A DNA stretch of 64,000 nucleotides, taken from contig CP004391.1 of the NCBI GenBank assembly GCA_000973525.1, forward strand, positions 372,001 through 436,000, given 5' to 3'. The notes below the pieces were generated by a model. The model did no database searches, had not been told where the DNA came from, and saw nothing but the letters and a program-made list of their open reading frames with translations. This stretch comes from Pasteurella multocida subsp. multocida OH4807. Its GTDB lineage: Bacteria; Pseudomonadota; Gammaproteobacteria; Enterobacterales; Pasteurellaceae. This document shows, in pieces, positions 28,837 to 37,997 of the stretch; position 1 is the stretch's first letter, and every line of letters starts with the position of its first letter. Position numbers and translations under genes: made by a program.

Positions 28837-30553
28837 GGTTATTCTCCGGTTTAGTTAAAATCATTTCATTCATCGCACCGCCTCGTACTTGCATTGGGTA
28901 AACATGTTCGGTGGCATCCACATTAATATCGACAAAAACCAACCGCTCTTTTAATGAAAAGGCATAGGTTAATTTTTCTTCTAATTCATCTGGCGTATTA
29001 ATTTGAATCCCGACATGTCCATAGGCTTCGGCTAATTTAACAAAATCAGGTAATGAGTTCATATAAGATTGGGAATGACGACCAGAATAAATTAAATCTT
29101 GCCATTGTTTTACCATGCCTAAAAAACGGTTATTTAAACTAATGATCACAATTGGGATCTCATATTGCTGTGCCGTTGATAATTCTTGAATATTCATTTG
29201 AATACTGCCATCCCCCGTTACACACACCACAGTTGCATTGGGATAAGCTAATTTCACGCCTAAGGCTGCTGGCAAGCCAAATCCCATCGTACCCAACCCA
29301 CCGGAATTAATCCAACGGCGCGGCTGATTAAAAGGATAATGTAATGCGGCAAACATTTGATGTTGTCCGACATCGGATGCAACATACGCCTCACCTTGCG
29401 TTAAGCGATATACCACTTCCATCACTTGCTGCGGTTTAATCACTGTACTATTTCGGTCAAAAGACAAGCATTTCACCGCTTTCCATGCTTCAATTTGTTG
29501 CCACCACTCTTCAAGTGAAGTTTGGGATTTGACTAATCCCTCTTCTTCCAGCAAAGCTAAAAATTCATTTAACACATTTTCCGCACTTCCGACGATTGGA
29601 ATCGTGGCTTGGACATTTTTTGAAATAGACGTCGGATCAATATCAATATGAATGACATTGGCATTCGGGCAATATTTTGCCAAGTTATTCGTTGTACGAT
29701 CATCAAAACGCACGCCAATCCCTAAGATGAGATCACTGTGGTGCATCGCGTTATTGGCTTCATAGGTTCCGTGCATACCTAACATACCCAAAAATTGTTT
29801 ATCTGAACTTGGATAAGCCCCTAAGCCCATTAATGAAGACGTCACGGGTAAATGTAATGTGCGCGCAAATTGCGTCAATTGTTCACTGCAATTGGCAGTG
29901 ACCGCCCCCCCACCAACAAAGAGTACAGGTTTTTTAGCCACTAAAAGTGCTTTCAATGCTTTCTTAATTTGCCCTTTGTGTCCTTGTGTGGTTGGATTAT
30001 AAGAACGTAGCTCCACTTTTTCGGGATAATGGTAAGCAAATTTATTCGCAGGATTCACCACATCTTTAGGCAAATCGATCACCACTGGTCCTGGACGCCC
30101 TGTTGACGCAATATAAAATGCTTTTTTAATCGTTTCTGGGATTTCCTCTGCAGATTTCACCAAAAAGCTGTGTTTTACGACAGGACGAGAAATTCCCACC
30201 ATATCGCATTCTTGGAAGGCATCGCTACCAATTAGACCCGACATCACTTGTCCAGATAACACAACCATCGGAATGGAATCCATATAGGCCGTGGCAATTC
30301 CTGTAATGGTATTCGTTGCACCAGGACCGGATGTTACTAAAACACAACCTACTTTTCCTGTGGCTCTGGCGTAACCATCTGCCATATGCACTGCGGCTTG
30401 CTCATGACGCACTAAAATATGTTCAATCCCCCCTAACGTATGTATAGCATCATAAATATCTAAGACGGAGCCGCCTGGATACCCGAATAAAAATTCAACA
30501 CCCTCATCCCTTAAGGACTGCACAACCATTTCTGCGCCAGATAACTTTTTCAT
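28829..30553 (-). CDS. ilvI: Acetolactate synthase III large (catalytic) subunit
   Basis: A 574-aa ThDP/FAD enzyme, the E. coli IlvI length. The catalytic Glu lies in [21 protein letters not shown], the ThDP/Mg motif in [10 protein letters not shown] through LNN. It makes acetolactate and acetohydroxybutyrate for valine, leucine and isoleucine. ATG 30553 is 5 nt from AGAGG; a GTG two codons upstream overlaps that site. The 300 nt upstream are AT-rich, with no recognisable leader peptide or attenuator. Confidence 0.97.
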   Translation of the reverse strand: MKKLSGAEMVVQSLRDEGVEFLFGYPGGSVLDIYDAIHTLGGIEHILVRHEQAAVHMADGYARATGKVGCVLVTSGPGATNTITGIATAYMDSIPMVVLSGQVMSGLIGSDAFQECDMVGISRPVVKHSFLVKSAEEIPETIKKAFYIASTGRPGPVVIDLPKDVVNPANKFAYHYPEKVELRSYNPTTQGHKGQIKKALKALLVAKKPVLFVGGGAVTANCSEQLTQFARTLHLPVTSSLMGLGAYPSSDKQFLGMLGMHGTYEANNAMHHSDLILGIGVRFDDRTTNNLAKYCPNANVIHIDIDPTSISKNVQATIPIVGSAENVLNEFLALLEEEGLVKSQTSLEEWWQQIEAWKAVKCLSFDRNSTVIKPQQVMEVVYRLTQGEAYVASDVGQHQMFAALHYPFNQPRRWINSGGLGTMGFGLPAALGVKLAYPNATVVCVTGDGSIQMNIQELSTAQQYEIPIVIISLNNRFLGMVKQWQDLIYSGRHSQSYMNSLPDFVKLAEAYGHVGIQINTPDELEEKLTYAFSLKERLVFVDINVDATEHVYPMQVRGGAMNEMILTKPENNHA

Positions 30554-30780
30554 TTTCACCTCTCAAATTTACTGCACGTACAGCATGCTTTTATCGTTTG
30601 TCTGATGTTGTGGTCATTATATTAAGCACTAACATGAGATATGTTTTACTGAAAAGGACAATTTTTGTCTATATTTTTTTACGCTTTAAAACGCACTAAA
30701 TATCCACATAAAACAGAATTTAAAACTAAAAATAGAAAGTTAATCAGTATTAAATAAAGAAAATAATAAGAAACAAATAA

Positions 30781-30804
30781 AAAATGCGGCAATCGCCGCA
30801 TTTT
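30781..30804 (-). terminator. Terminator after lysW
   Basis: AAAATGCGGC-AATC-GCCGCATTTT, perfect 10-bp stem with 4-nt loop; A/T runs on both sides. Located 54 nt past the lysW stop. Confidence 0.9.
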
Positions 30805-30839
30805 GTAAAATAAGAAAAAAGCTTTTATTTTGTATTATT

Positions 30840-30855
30840 TGTGATCTCTATCACA
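30840..30855. promoter_or_regulatory. Orphan perfect CRP site
   Basis: TGTGA-N6-TCACA, both half-sites perfect, two nucleotides beyond the lysW stop codon and upstream of the terminator. The nearest downstream gene it could serve is ilvI, almost 290 nt away. Confidence 0.55.
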
Positions 30856-30857
30856 TT

Positions 30858-32381
30858 TTAATTGCGTTTAAAAATCAGCACTAATACAGCTAATAATCCA
30901 CCTGTTGCAACAAAGCCTAATACACCAGATTGTGTGAAGCCGAGTACTAAATAGCCAACAAATGATGCAAGCGCAATTAAGATCGCATAAGGTAATTGTG
31001 TCGTCACATGATCGATGTGGTTACATTTTGCCCCTGTTGACGATAAGATTGTAGTGTCAGAAATAGGCGAACAGTGGTCTCCACATACTGCCCCTGCCAT
31101 CACCGCAGAGAGACAAGGCAACATTAATTCTGGGGCGGCATTCGCCGCAATCGCCGCAGCAATCGGTAACATGATACCGAATGTTCCCCAACTGGTTCCC
31201 GTTGAAAAAGCCATGACCGCAGTCAAAATGAAAAGTAAGGCAGGTAAAATCGCAACGGGTAAATTGTCCGATACCAATGAAGATAGATACACGCCTGTTT
31301 TCACATCACCGACAACATTATTGATTGTCCAAGCAAACAATAAAATTAACACGGCACCTAACATCGATTTAATCCCGACACCCCATGCTTTTGTATACTC
31401 ATTTATGTTAACTTGACGACCTAAGATGATGCACAGTGTAGAAATGATAACTGCACTGATGCCTCCTACAACCAGAGAAATTCCAACTGTCGTATTTTCA
31501 AACGCACCTAGTACATCAAAAGGTTTGCCGTCTGCTGCGAGTGCTTCATAGCCAGTGTACATCATCATGCCAACGGTAGCTAAAATCAGGACGGCGATCG
31601 GTAAAATTAAATTACGCACATGTCCTTGCACACCCGTTTGTTCTTCTTCAACACTCTCGGGACGCTCTAAGGCTGCTTTTTCATGACGTGCCATAGATCC
31701 AATATCGAAGGCGTAATAGGATACAAAAAATACCATTAAAATGGAGAAAATCGCATAAAAGTTCATCGCACTCATGGTCATAAATGCGCCAATTGGTGAG
31801 TACTCTGTAATCGAATATGTCGCCAATAGACCCGCTATCAGAGTAATAATATAAGCCCCCCAGCTTGACACAGGCATTAATACACACATTGGTGCTGCAG
31901 TTGAATCAAGAATATAGGCGAGTTTCGCACGAGATACTTTGAATTTATCAGTCACTGGGCTAGCAATTGCACCGACCGCTAAACTGTGGAAATAATCATC
32001 AATAAAGGTCACAAAGACCAAAGACGCCGCCAACAATTTTGCGCCTCGTCTGCCTTTAATGCGTCTTTGCGCCCATTCAGCGAAAGCTCGGTTACTCCCC
32101 GAAACCGTTAGTAGAGCAGTTAACACACCCAGTAAGAAAAGGAATAAGACAATATTAATATTATTTGAATTTAATTCCCCATCACTGTATGCCAAAGACG
32201 TGACATTATTTTTTAAATAAAGCAACGCGTTGGCAAAATTAAAATCTGCCAGCATGAATGAACCAAAAATAATACCAATGCTCAATGATAAAATAACACG
32301 ACGAGTAATAATGGCTAAGAGCAATGCCAAAATAGGGGGCACAATAGACCAAACGGACGTCGAATAATCAATAAGTTCCAT
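30858..32381 (-). CDS. lysW: Probable lysine transporter LysW (NhaC-superfamily carrier)
   Basis: A 507-aa polytopic membrane protein of the NhaC Na+/H+ antiporter superfamily, with about a dozen hydrophobic segments, FIDDYFHSL, and GTSWGTFGIMLPIA and AGAVCGDHCSPISDTT in the core. Sequence alone would give 'Na+/H+ antiporter', but the leader contains a lysine riboswitch. Riboswitch-controlled NhaC-type carriers in gamma-proteobacteria have been predicted to be lysine importers (LysW). It is monocistronic, with its own promoter, leader and terminator. Substrate is inferred from regulation, not shown. Confidence 0.85.
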   Translation of the reverse strand: MELIDYSTSVWSIVPPILALLLAIITRRVILSLSIGIIFGSFMLADFNFANALLYLKNNVTSLAYSDGELNSNNINIVLFLFLLGVLTALLTVSGSNRAFAEWAQRRIKGRRGAKLLAASLVFVTFIDDYFHSLAVGAIASPVTDKFKVSRAKLAYILDSTAAPMCVLMPVSSWGAYIITLIAGLLATYSITEYSPIGAFMTMSAMNFYAIFSILMVFFVSYYAFDIGSMARHEKAALERPESVEEEQTGVQGHVRNLILPIAVLILATVGMMMYTGYEALAADGKPFDVLGAFENTTVGISLVVGGISAVIISTLCIILGRQVNINEYTKAWGVGIKSMLGAVLILLFAWTINNVVGDVKTGVYLSSLVSDNLPVAILPALLFILTAVMAFSTGTSWGTFGIMLPIAAAIAANAAPELMLPCLSAVMAGAVCGDHCSPISDTTILSSTGAKCNHIDHVTTQLPYAILIALASFVGYLVLGFTQSGVLGFVATGGLLAVLVLIFKRN

Positions 32382-32388
32382 AAGTTTT

Positions 32389-32451
32389 TTTACCTTATAA
32401 TAAAGGGATAACCACTGAGTGAGTATAGAAATGTTCTAAAAGGCAGGTAAA
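32389..32451 (-). promoter_or_regulatory. Possible lysW expression platform (SD-sequestering pairing)
   Basis: AGGTAAA just before the lysW ATG (32389-32395) contains the ribosome site; its exact complement TTTACCT lies 49 nt upstream (32445-32451), downstream of the aptamer. Pairing would hide the ribosome site. No intrinsic terminator is visible in this stretch. Confidence 0.45.
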
Positions 32452-32473
32452 TATAATTAAGACCTAACCTAAC

Positions 32474-32641
32474 CAGTAGCGCTCCATAGTTTAATAAAGA
32501 CTATGACAATGACGTTCCTTTCGAATACGCCACCAACCAATTAAAATGACTTTTAATTGATTTCGGCGGTCACTCCTTTCCTTTTTCCTCATCGTTATCC
32601 ACTCAGAAAAAATACTTATAGTGATCGCACCTCTACATAAG
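32474..32641 (-). ncRNA. Lysine riboswitch (L box) in the lysW leader
   Basis: Conserved L-box blocks occur in order on the minus strand: GTAGAGGTGCG, AGTA, GAGTGGATAACGATGAGG, AAAGGAAAGGAG, CCGCCGAAAT, GGTTGGTGGCG, and the last hairpin CATAGTC/CTATGG followed by GAGCGCTAC, whose CTAC closes P1 with the initial GTAG. The E. coli lysC aptamer has the same block order. It binds lysine and should turn lysW down when lysine is plentiful. Confidence 0.9.
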
Positions 32642-32654
32642 TAGGATAGAAATA

Positions 32655-32683
32655 AGACTACAATAAAAAAAGTCACTTGCCAA
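32655..32683 (-). promoter_or_regulatory. lysW promoter
   Basis: TTGGCA, 17 nt, TAGTCT on the minus strand, ending about 14 nt before the riboswitch P1 strand. Position fits transcription of the whole aptamer. Confidence 0.55.
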
Positions 32684-32802
32684 TAGCACTTCAAGAATAT
32701 TTTCGACTTATTTATAGGCTTTTCATCCCCCTAAAATTGGTTTTAAAATATTCTATATAAAGCATTTACCTATAATAGTATTTACTATATGATTCCTACC
32801 GT

Positions 32803-32832
32803 TAGGTGGTATTTTTTATACCACCTACTTTT
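32803..32832 (+). terminator. Terminator-like hairpin in the hns leader
   Basis: TAGGTGGTAT / ATACCACCTA, perfect 10-bp stem with a 5-nt loop, then C and T5. It is followed by the hns ribosome site (AGAGG at about 32842) and ATG 32855. A candidate -10 TATAAT lies at 32771-32776, so the hairpin would be inside the transcript. Confidence 0.6.
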
Positions 32833-32854
32833 TATATGATATAGAGGAACAAGT

Positions 32855-33259
32855 ATGAATGATTTATTAAAAATGCTAAGCAATGTTCGTCGTTTACGTG
32901 TATTAGCACGTGAAACGAATTTAGAACAACTTGAAATCGCCCTACAAAAGTTCTCTCTTGTCGTTGAAGAAAAACGTGAAGCTGAACAAAAAGCAGAACG
33001 TGAGGCAGCAGAACGCCAAGCAAGAATTGCAAAATTGAAGGAATCATTAAAGCAAGAAGGAATCACCGCAGCAGAACTCGCAATATTACTCGGTCAAGAG
33101 TCGCCTGCTCAACGCAAAAAAAGAGAACCTCGCCCAGCCAAATATCAATATACTGATGAAAATGGTGAAGTAAGAACCTGGACTGGCCAAGGCAGAACGC
33201 CTAAAATGATTCAACAGGCATTAGATGCAGGAAAATCATTAAGTTCGTTTGAAATTTAA
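32855..33259 (+). CDS. hns: Histone-like nucleoid-structuring protein H-NS
   Basis: A 134-aa protein: N-terminal coiled-coil oligomerisation region (residues ~15-60, rich in Glu/Lys/Arg), a linker, and a C-terminal DNA-binding domain with YTDENGEVRTWTGQGRTP, including the QGR AT-hook-like loop. It silences AT-rich and horizontally acquired DNA. It is probably monocistronic: own terminator, and a terminator-like hairpin in its leader. Confidence 0.95.
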   Translation: MNDLLKMLSNVRRLRVLARETNLEQLEIALQKFSLVVEEKREAEQKAEREAAERQARIAKLKESLKQEGITAAELAILLGQESPAQRKKREPRPAKYQYTDENGEVRTWTGQGRTPKMIQQALDAGKSLSSFEI

Positions 33260-33275
33260 CTTTTTCTTGTCTCTT

Positions 33276-33301
33276 AAAACCCATTCCTTAATGGGTTTTT
33301 A
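33276..33301 (+). terminator. Terminator after hns
   Basis: AAAACCCATT / AATGGGTTTT perfect 10-bp stem, 4-nt loop, then T run. Confidence 0.92.
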
Positions 33302-33334
33302 TCTTTTTATTACACTAAATACACTGTGCAAACT

Positions 33335-34171
33335 ATGATTGAAAATAAAATATTATTAACCGATTGCCCTGATGATAAAGGCTTAATCGCCAAAATCACA
33401 AATATTTGTTATAAACATCAACTGAATATTATTCATAATAATGAATTTGTTGATTTTGAAACGAAGCATTTTTTTATGCGTACTGAATTACAAGGTATTT
33501 TTAATGAAGAAATGCTACTCGCTGATCTGAAATTTAGTTTACCTGAAGGGACAAATTGTCGATTAATTAGTACAAAACGTAAACGTATCGTTATTTTAGT
33601 CACAAAAGAAGCACATTGTTTAGGCGATATTTTAATGAAAAATTATTATGGCGGCTTAGATGTTGAAATTGCAGCAGTTATTGGCAACCATGATACATTA
33701 GGTACATTAGTGGAACGCTTTGATATTCCTTTCCACTATATTAGCCACGAAAAGTTAACGCGGGTAGAACACGATCAGCTTTTAGCAGAAAAAATTGATG
33801 AATATACGCCAGATTATATTGTCTTAGCCAAATATATGCGTGTATTAAACCCTGAATTTGTTGGGCGCTATCCAAATCGTGTCATTAATATCCACCATTC
33901 ATTCTTGCCTGCGTTCATTGGTGCAAAACCTTACCATCAAGCTTATGAGCGTGGAGTAAAAATTATTGGTGCAACGGCACACTTCATTAATAATGAATTA
34001 GATCAAGGTCCGATCATTATGCAAAATGTGATCAATGTTGATCATACTTACAATGCAGAAGCGATGATGCGTGCAGGTCGTGATGTGGAAAAAACCGTAT
34101 TAAGCCGCGCCTTAGATCTTGCACTGCATGATCGCATTTTTGTGTATAAAAACAAAACAATTGTGCTATAA
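33335..34171 (+). CDS. purU: Formyltetrahydrofolate deformylase
   Basis: A 278-aa protein, the H. influenzae PurU length, with an N-terminal ACT domain (LLTDCPDDKGLIAKIT) and a formyl-transferase domain with INIHHSFLPAFIGAKPYHQA and GATAHFI. It hydrolyses 10-formyl-THF to formate and THF, balancing one-carbon pools and supplying formate for PurT. ATG 33335 is preferred; a GTG three codons upstream is the alternative, and neither has a good ribosome site. A USS core begins at the stop codon (34170). Confidence 0.95.
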   Translation: MIENKILLTDCPDDKGLIAKITNICYKHQLNIIHNNEFVDFETKHFFMRTELQGIFNEEMLLADLKFSLPEGTNCRLISTKRKRIVILVTKEAHCLGDILMKNYYGGLDVEIAAVIGNHDTLGTLVERFDIPFHYISHEKLTRVEHDQLLAEKIDEYTPDYIVLAKYMRVLNPEFVGRYPNRVINIHHSFLPAFIGAKPYHQAYERGVKIIGATAHFINNELDQGPIIMQNVINVDHTYNAEAMMRAGRDVEKTVLSRALDLALHDRIFVYKNKTIVL

Positions 34172-34199
34172 GTGCGGTCTATTTTCTTAACATTTTAGC

Positions 34200-34231
34200 G
34201 AAAAAATAGCGTGAAATCTCACGCTATTTTT
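34200..34231. terminator. Bidirectional terminator between purU and nagA
   Basis: AAAAATAGCGTGA / TCACGCTATTTTT perfect 13-bp stem with 4-nt loop between convergent genes. Confidence 0.93.
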
Positions 34232-34243
34232 ATTTTATCTTGC

Positions 34244-35380
34244 TTAATTGGCTTTCCACTCACCATTTACTGCCGTACCGATGACGTTAAAATCATGTGT
34301 AAAAGCGGTTAAGTTTGCTACTTTACCCACTTCAATTGAACCTAAACGGTCGTCTACACCAATTGCTTTGGCTGGGTAGTAGTTACACATACGTAAGGTT
34401 TCATCAAGCGGAATCCCGACTTCTTGCACGGCATTTTTAACTGATTCAATCATAGTCACTGCAGAACCACCTAATGTTCCATTGGCATCGTAGCACTTAC
34501 CATCACGGACATAAACCGTTTTGCCGACAAAGACAAAAGACTCAATATTTGCTCCTGCTGCCGCCGTTGCATCCGTTACAATACACAATTTTTTACCTTT
34601 AACACGTTTATCAATACGGATGTTGCCGTAATCAACATGTAAACCATCAATGATGATGCCAGTATAGATATCTGAATCTAATACTGCCCCTACTACGCCC
34701 ATCGCACGTCCTGAACTGATTGGTGACATGGCATTATGTAGATGAGTAGCAAAGCTCGCACCTTTTTCAATCGCAGCTTTAGCAACATCATAGGTTGCGT
34801 TAGAGTGACCTAATGACACAATAATTCCTTTTTCAACAAAGTCTGGAATATACTGTGCGGTTGGGTTTTCCGCCGCGAGCGTGAGTTTCGTGATCACATC
34901 AGCATTATCGCATAAGAATGCTTTCATCTCTGGGTTAATAGCACGAATATATTCTTCACGGTGTACCCCTTTTTTCTCGACGCTTAAATAAGGTCCTTCA
35001 AGGTGTAAACCTAAGGCTTGATTTTGATATTTGGTCAAATAATCACGCATCACCTTTACCGCTTCTTTCATGCCTTCATCTGGCGAAGTAATAAAGGTTG
35101 GTAAATAACTAGTCGTACCTGATTTTAAGTTGGTTTCTTGCATGATTTCTAAGGTTTTGACACTAATCTCTTCATTAAACATGACACCACCACAGCCATT
35201 TAACTGAAGATCAATAAAGCCAGCAGTGAGATTGTTACCTTGTAAATCAATTTTTTTCATGTCTGTCGGTAACTGCTCAACAGGCACAATAGCACGAATT
35301 TTATCGCCCTCTACGACAACCGCTTTACCATAGAGCACGTCTTGTGCGGTATAAATAACCGCATTAATGAACGCATACAT
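34244..35380 (-). CDS. nagA: N-acetylglucosamine-6-phosphate deacetylase
   Basis: A 378-aa amidohydrolase (TIM barrel) with LQLNGCGG, LHLEGPYLS carrying the metal-binding Glu, THLHNAMSP, and the catalytic Asp in IVTDATAA. It removes acetate from GlcNAc-6-P to give GlcN-6-P, the NagB substrate. It starts 11 nt after nagB in the same operon. Confidence 0.96.
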   Translation of the reverse strand: MYAFINAVIYTAQDVLYGKAVVVEGDKIRAIVPVEQLPTDMKKIDLQGNNLTAGFIDLQLNGCGGVMFNEEISVKTLEIMQETNLKSGTTSYLPTFITSPDEGMKEAVKVMRDYLTKYQNQALGLHLEGPYLSVEKKGVHREEYIRAINPEMKAFLCDNADVITKLTLAAENPTAQYIPDFVEKGIIVSLGHSNATYDVAKAAIEKGASFATHLHNAMSPISSGRAMGVVGAVLDSDIYTGIIIDGLHVDYGNIRIDKRVKGKKLCIVTDATAAAGANIESFVFVGKTVYVRDGKCYDANGTLGGSAVTMIESVKNAVQEVGIPLDETLRMCNYYPAKAIGVDDRLGSIEVGKVANLTAFTHDFNVIGTAVNGEWKAN

Positions 35381-35391
35381 TGTTGTTCCCC

Positions 35392-36195
35392 TTATTTCAC
35401 ACTATCAATGGCACGGGCTTCTAGTTCTGTAAAATACTTCAAGGTTTTTACTTTTAATTCTTGTGTCGAAGGTTCATCACACACGATGATCGCTTTGCGA
35501 TGCATTTGTAACGCACTGACTGTCCATAAGTGATTGATACTTCCTTCAACTGCTGCCTGTAGAGCCAGCGCTTTATTATAGCCTGTAACTAAAATCATCA
35601 CTTCTTCAGCATCAAGTAACGTACCTACCCCGATAGTTAAAGAATATTTTGGTACATTATTTACATCATTACCAAAAAAGCGAGAATTTGCGATGAGAGT
35701 ATCTTGTGTAAGCGTTTTTATACGAGTGCGAGAAGAAAGCGATGAAGCAGGTTCATTAAACGCAATATGCCCATCTACACCTACGCCTCCCATAAAGAGA
35801 TGAATCTTGCCATAAGATTTAATTTTATCTTCATAACGCTGACATTCTGCTTCATGGTCATCAGTATTCCCATCTAATATATTGATATTTTTTTCTTGAA
35901 TATCAATATGATCGAAGAAATTTCTATACATAAATGCGTGATAGCTTTCTGGATGCTCTTTTGGTAGCCCAACATATTCATCCATATTAAACGTTACTAC
36001 ATGCTTAAAGCTCACTTCACCCGCTTGGTTTAACGCAATCAGTTCTTGGTAAGTCTTTAATGGGGTCCCACCTGTTGGTAAACCTAATACAAATGGGCGG
36101 TCTTCTGTAGGCTGAAATTGATTAATTCGATCAACGATATAGCGAGCAGACCATTTCGCAACTTGTTCAGCATTATATAATGGGATTAAACGCAT
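35392..36195 (-). CDS. nagB: Glucosamine-6-phosphate deaminase
   Basis: A 267-aa isomerase/deaminase (E. coli 266) with [20 protein letters not shown] (catalytic Asp) and [12 protein letters not shown]. It converts GlcN-6-P to fructose-6-P plus ammonia. AGAGG lies about 10 nt before ATG 36195. It is first gene of nagBA, divergent from nagE across a 317-nt region with palindromes and a CRP site. Confidence 0.97.
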   Translation of the reverse strand: MRLIPLYNAEQVAKWSARYIVDRINQFQPTEDRPFVLGLPTGGTPLKTYQELIALNQAGEVSFKHVVTFNMDEYVGLPKEHPESYHAFMYRNFFDHIDIQEKNINILDGNTDDHEAECQRYEDKIKSYGKIHLFMGGVGVDGHIAFNEPASSLSSRTRIKTLTQDTLIANSRFFGNDVNNVPKYSLTIGVGTLLDAEEVMILVTGYNKALALQAAVEGSINHLWTVSALQMHRKAIIVCDEPSTQELKVKTLKYFTELEARAIDSVK

Positions 36196-36271
36196 GACTT
36201 ATTACCTCTATTTGTCTGTAAATTTTGTATGTAAAACAAAGCATAAAAAACGATGAACACTCTGTATTTTT

Positions 36272-36297
36272 TAATTTGACTAGAAGACATCAAATTA
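36272..36297. promoter_or_regulatory. Candidate operator in the nagB-nagE region (nagB side)
   Basis: TAATTTGA-N10-TCAAATTA, a perfect 8-bp inverted repeat. Its TTAATTTG start is shared by a second palindrome at 36413. A NagC-type or other amino-sugar repressor is a reasonable reader, but the consensus match is unverified. Confidence 0.5.
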
Positions 36298-36383
36298 TTT
36301 TCAAAATATGGAGTTTTATTTTTTTGCATTATAAAATAAGTTATTTCAAATAGCTAATAGAAAGTGATCTAACAAGAATATTT

Positions 36384-36399
36384 AGTGATGAAAATCACA
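36384..36399. promoter_or_regulatory. CRP site in the nagB-nagE region
   Basis: AGTGA-N6-TCACA: one degenerate and one perfect half, 16 bp, about midway between the divergent start codons. Confidence 0.65.
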
Positions 36400-36412
36400 A
36401 AAATTAGAGTTT

Positions 36413-36432
36413 TAATTTGCAATAGAAAATTA
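36413..36432. promoter_or_regulatory. Candidate operator in the nagB-nagE region (nagE side)
   Basis: TAATTT-N8-AAATTA inverted repeat sharing TTAATTTG and a nearby TAGAA with the repeat at 36272. Paired sites on a divergent promoter suggest repression by looping. Confidence 0.4.
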
Positions 36433-36457
36433 TCGGCATATAGTTAACAACAATTGA

Positions 36458-36469
36458 GAAAACGTTTAC
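36458..36469. promoter_or_regulatory. LacI-family-like operator ahead of nagE
   Basis: GAAAACGTTTAC contains the AAACGTTT centre common to Cra and PurR operators, 44 nt before the nagE start. Which LacI-family member reads it cannot be told. Confidence 0.4.
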
Positions 36470-36512
36470 GATCTTCTCAATAAAATCCAAATAAAAAATA
36501 AAAGGAGTTCCT

Positions 36513-37973
36513 ATGAGTGTGCTAAGTTACTTACAAAGAATTGGGCAGGCCTTAATGGTTCCTGTTGCCGCTTTGCCTGCAGCGGCGATTTTAATGGGGA
36601 TCGGTTATTGGATTGATCCGAATGGTTGGGGTGGCGAAAGCCAACTCGCTGCGTTCTTGATCAAATCAGGTGCCGCGATTATTGATAATATGGCGATACT
36701 TTTTGCTGTAGGTGTCGCATTTGGTATGTCAAAAGATAAACACGGCTCAGCCGCACTTTCAGGTTTAGTCGGCTTTTTAGTTGTAACAACATTACTTTCT
36801 CCAGGCGCAGTTGCCCAACTACAAGGTATTGCTGCTGACCAAGTTCCTGCTGCTTTCGGTAAAATCAATAACCAATTTATTGGTATTTTGGTTGGGGTGA
36901 TTTCAGCCGAACTCTATAATCGTTTCCATCAAGTTGAATTACCACCAGCTCTTGCATTCTTCAGCGGTAAACGTTTAGTCCCAATTGTGACTTCTGTTGT
37001 GATGATCATCGTATCTTTCATTTTAATGTACTTATGGCCGGTGATCTTCAATGGTTTAGTTGGTTTCGGTAAATCTATCACAGATATCGGTGCAACTGGT
37101 GCTGGTATCTACGGCTTCTTAAACCGCTTATTAATCCCTGTTGGTTTACACCACGCACTAAACTCAGTATTCTGGTTCAACGTTGCAGGTATCAATGATA
37201 TCCCTAACTTCTTAGGTGGGGCACAATCCCTTGCAAACGGCACTGCTGTACTGGGTGTAACGGGTATGTATCAAGCAGGTTTCTTCCCTGTGATGATGTT
37301 TGGTTTACCAGCGGCTGCATTAGCTATTTACCACAGTGCTAAACCAGCGAAAAAAGCACAAGTTGCTTCATTAATGATTGCGGCTTCACTAGCGTCATTC
37401 TTTACTGGTGTCACTGAGCCATTAGAATTTGCGTTTATGTTCGTTGCACCTGTGCTTTATGTCATTCACGCGTTATTAACTGGTTTATCAGTCTTCATTG
37501 CAGCATCTATGCAATGGATGGCAGGTTTCGGTTTCAGTGCTGGTTTTGTTGATATGGTCTTATCTTCACAAAACCCACTTGCAACACAATGGTATATGCT
37601 ATTAGTACAAGGTCTCGTATTCGCAGTAATTTACTATGTCATCTTCCGTGCAGCCATCAAAGCATTCAACTTAAAAACACCAGGTCGTGAAGAGGATGAA
37701 GTTGTAGTTGAAGTGAAAAAAGACGCCTCTCGTGAAGAACGTGCTGCTAATTTTATCGTTGCATTAGGTGGTAAAGATAATTTCCAAACCATCGATGCCT
37801 GCATCACACGCTTACGTTTAGTATTAAATGATCGTAGCAAAGTGAATGAAGATCAGTTAAAAGCACTTGGCTCAAAAGGCAATGTGAAATTAGGTGACAA
37901 TGGTTTACAAGTTATCCTTGGACCAGAAGCCGAACTGGTTGCTGATGCAATTAAGCAACAAGTTAACATGTAA
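36513..37973 (+). CDS. nagE: PTS N-acetylglucosamine transporter EIICB
   Basis: A 486-aa EIIC-EIIB fusion. Residues ~1-370 are the membrane EIIC domain (VPVAALPAAAILMGIG, GVTEPLEFAFMF); residues ~405-485 are EIIB with the phosphorylated Cys in FQTIDACITRLRL. It imports and phosphorylates GlcNAc for NagA. E. coli NagE (648 aa) also has a C-terminal EIIA; this protein ends after EIIB and no EIIA gene follows, so it probably takes phosphate from the free glucose EIIA (Crr). AAGGAG precedes ATG 36513. Confidence 0.92.
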   Translation: MSVLSYLQRIGQALMVPVAALPAAAILMGIGYWIDPNGWGGESQLAAFLIKSGAAIIDNMAILFAVGVAFGMSKDKHGSAALSGLVGFLVVTTLLSPGAVAQLQGIAADQVPAAFGKINNQFIGILVGVISAELYNRFHQVELPPALAFFSGKRLVPIVTSVVMIIVSFILMYLWPVIFNGLVGFGKSITDIGATGAGIYGFLNRLLIPVGLHHALNSVFWFNVAGINDIPNFLGGAQSLANGTAVLGVTGMYQAGFFPVMMFGLPAAALAIYHSAKPAKKAQVASLMIAASLASFFTGVTEPLEFAFMFVAPVLYVIHALLTGLSVFIAASMQWMAGFGFSAGFVDMVLSSQNPLATQWYMLLVQGLVFAVIYYVIFRAAIKAFNLKTPGREEDEVVVEVKKDASREERAANFIVALGGKDNFQTIDACITRLRLVLNDRSKVNEDQLKALGSKGNVKLGDNGLQVILGPEAELVADAIKQQVNM

Positions 37974-37997
37974 TCTCTAACTTACTTAAGTATTAAC

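Noticed and set aside
30560-30780. Attenuator or leader peptide for ilvIH
   Set aside because: No run of Ile, Val or Leu codons after a start and no competing hairpins were found; only a short GACAATTTTTGTC repeat and A/T runs.
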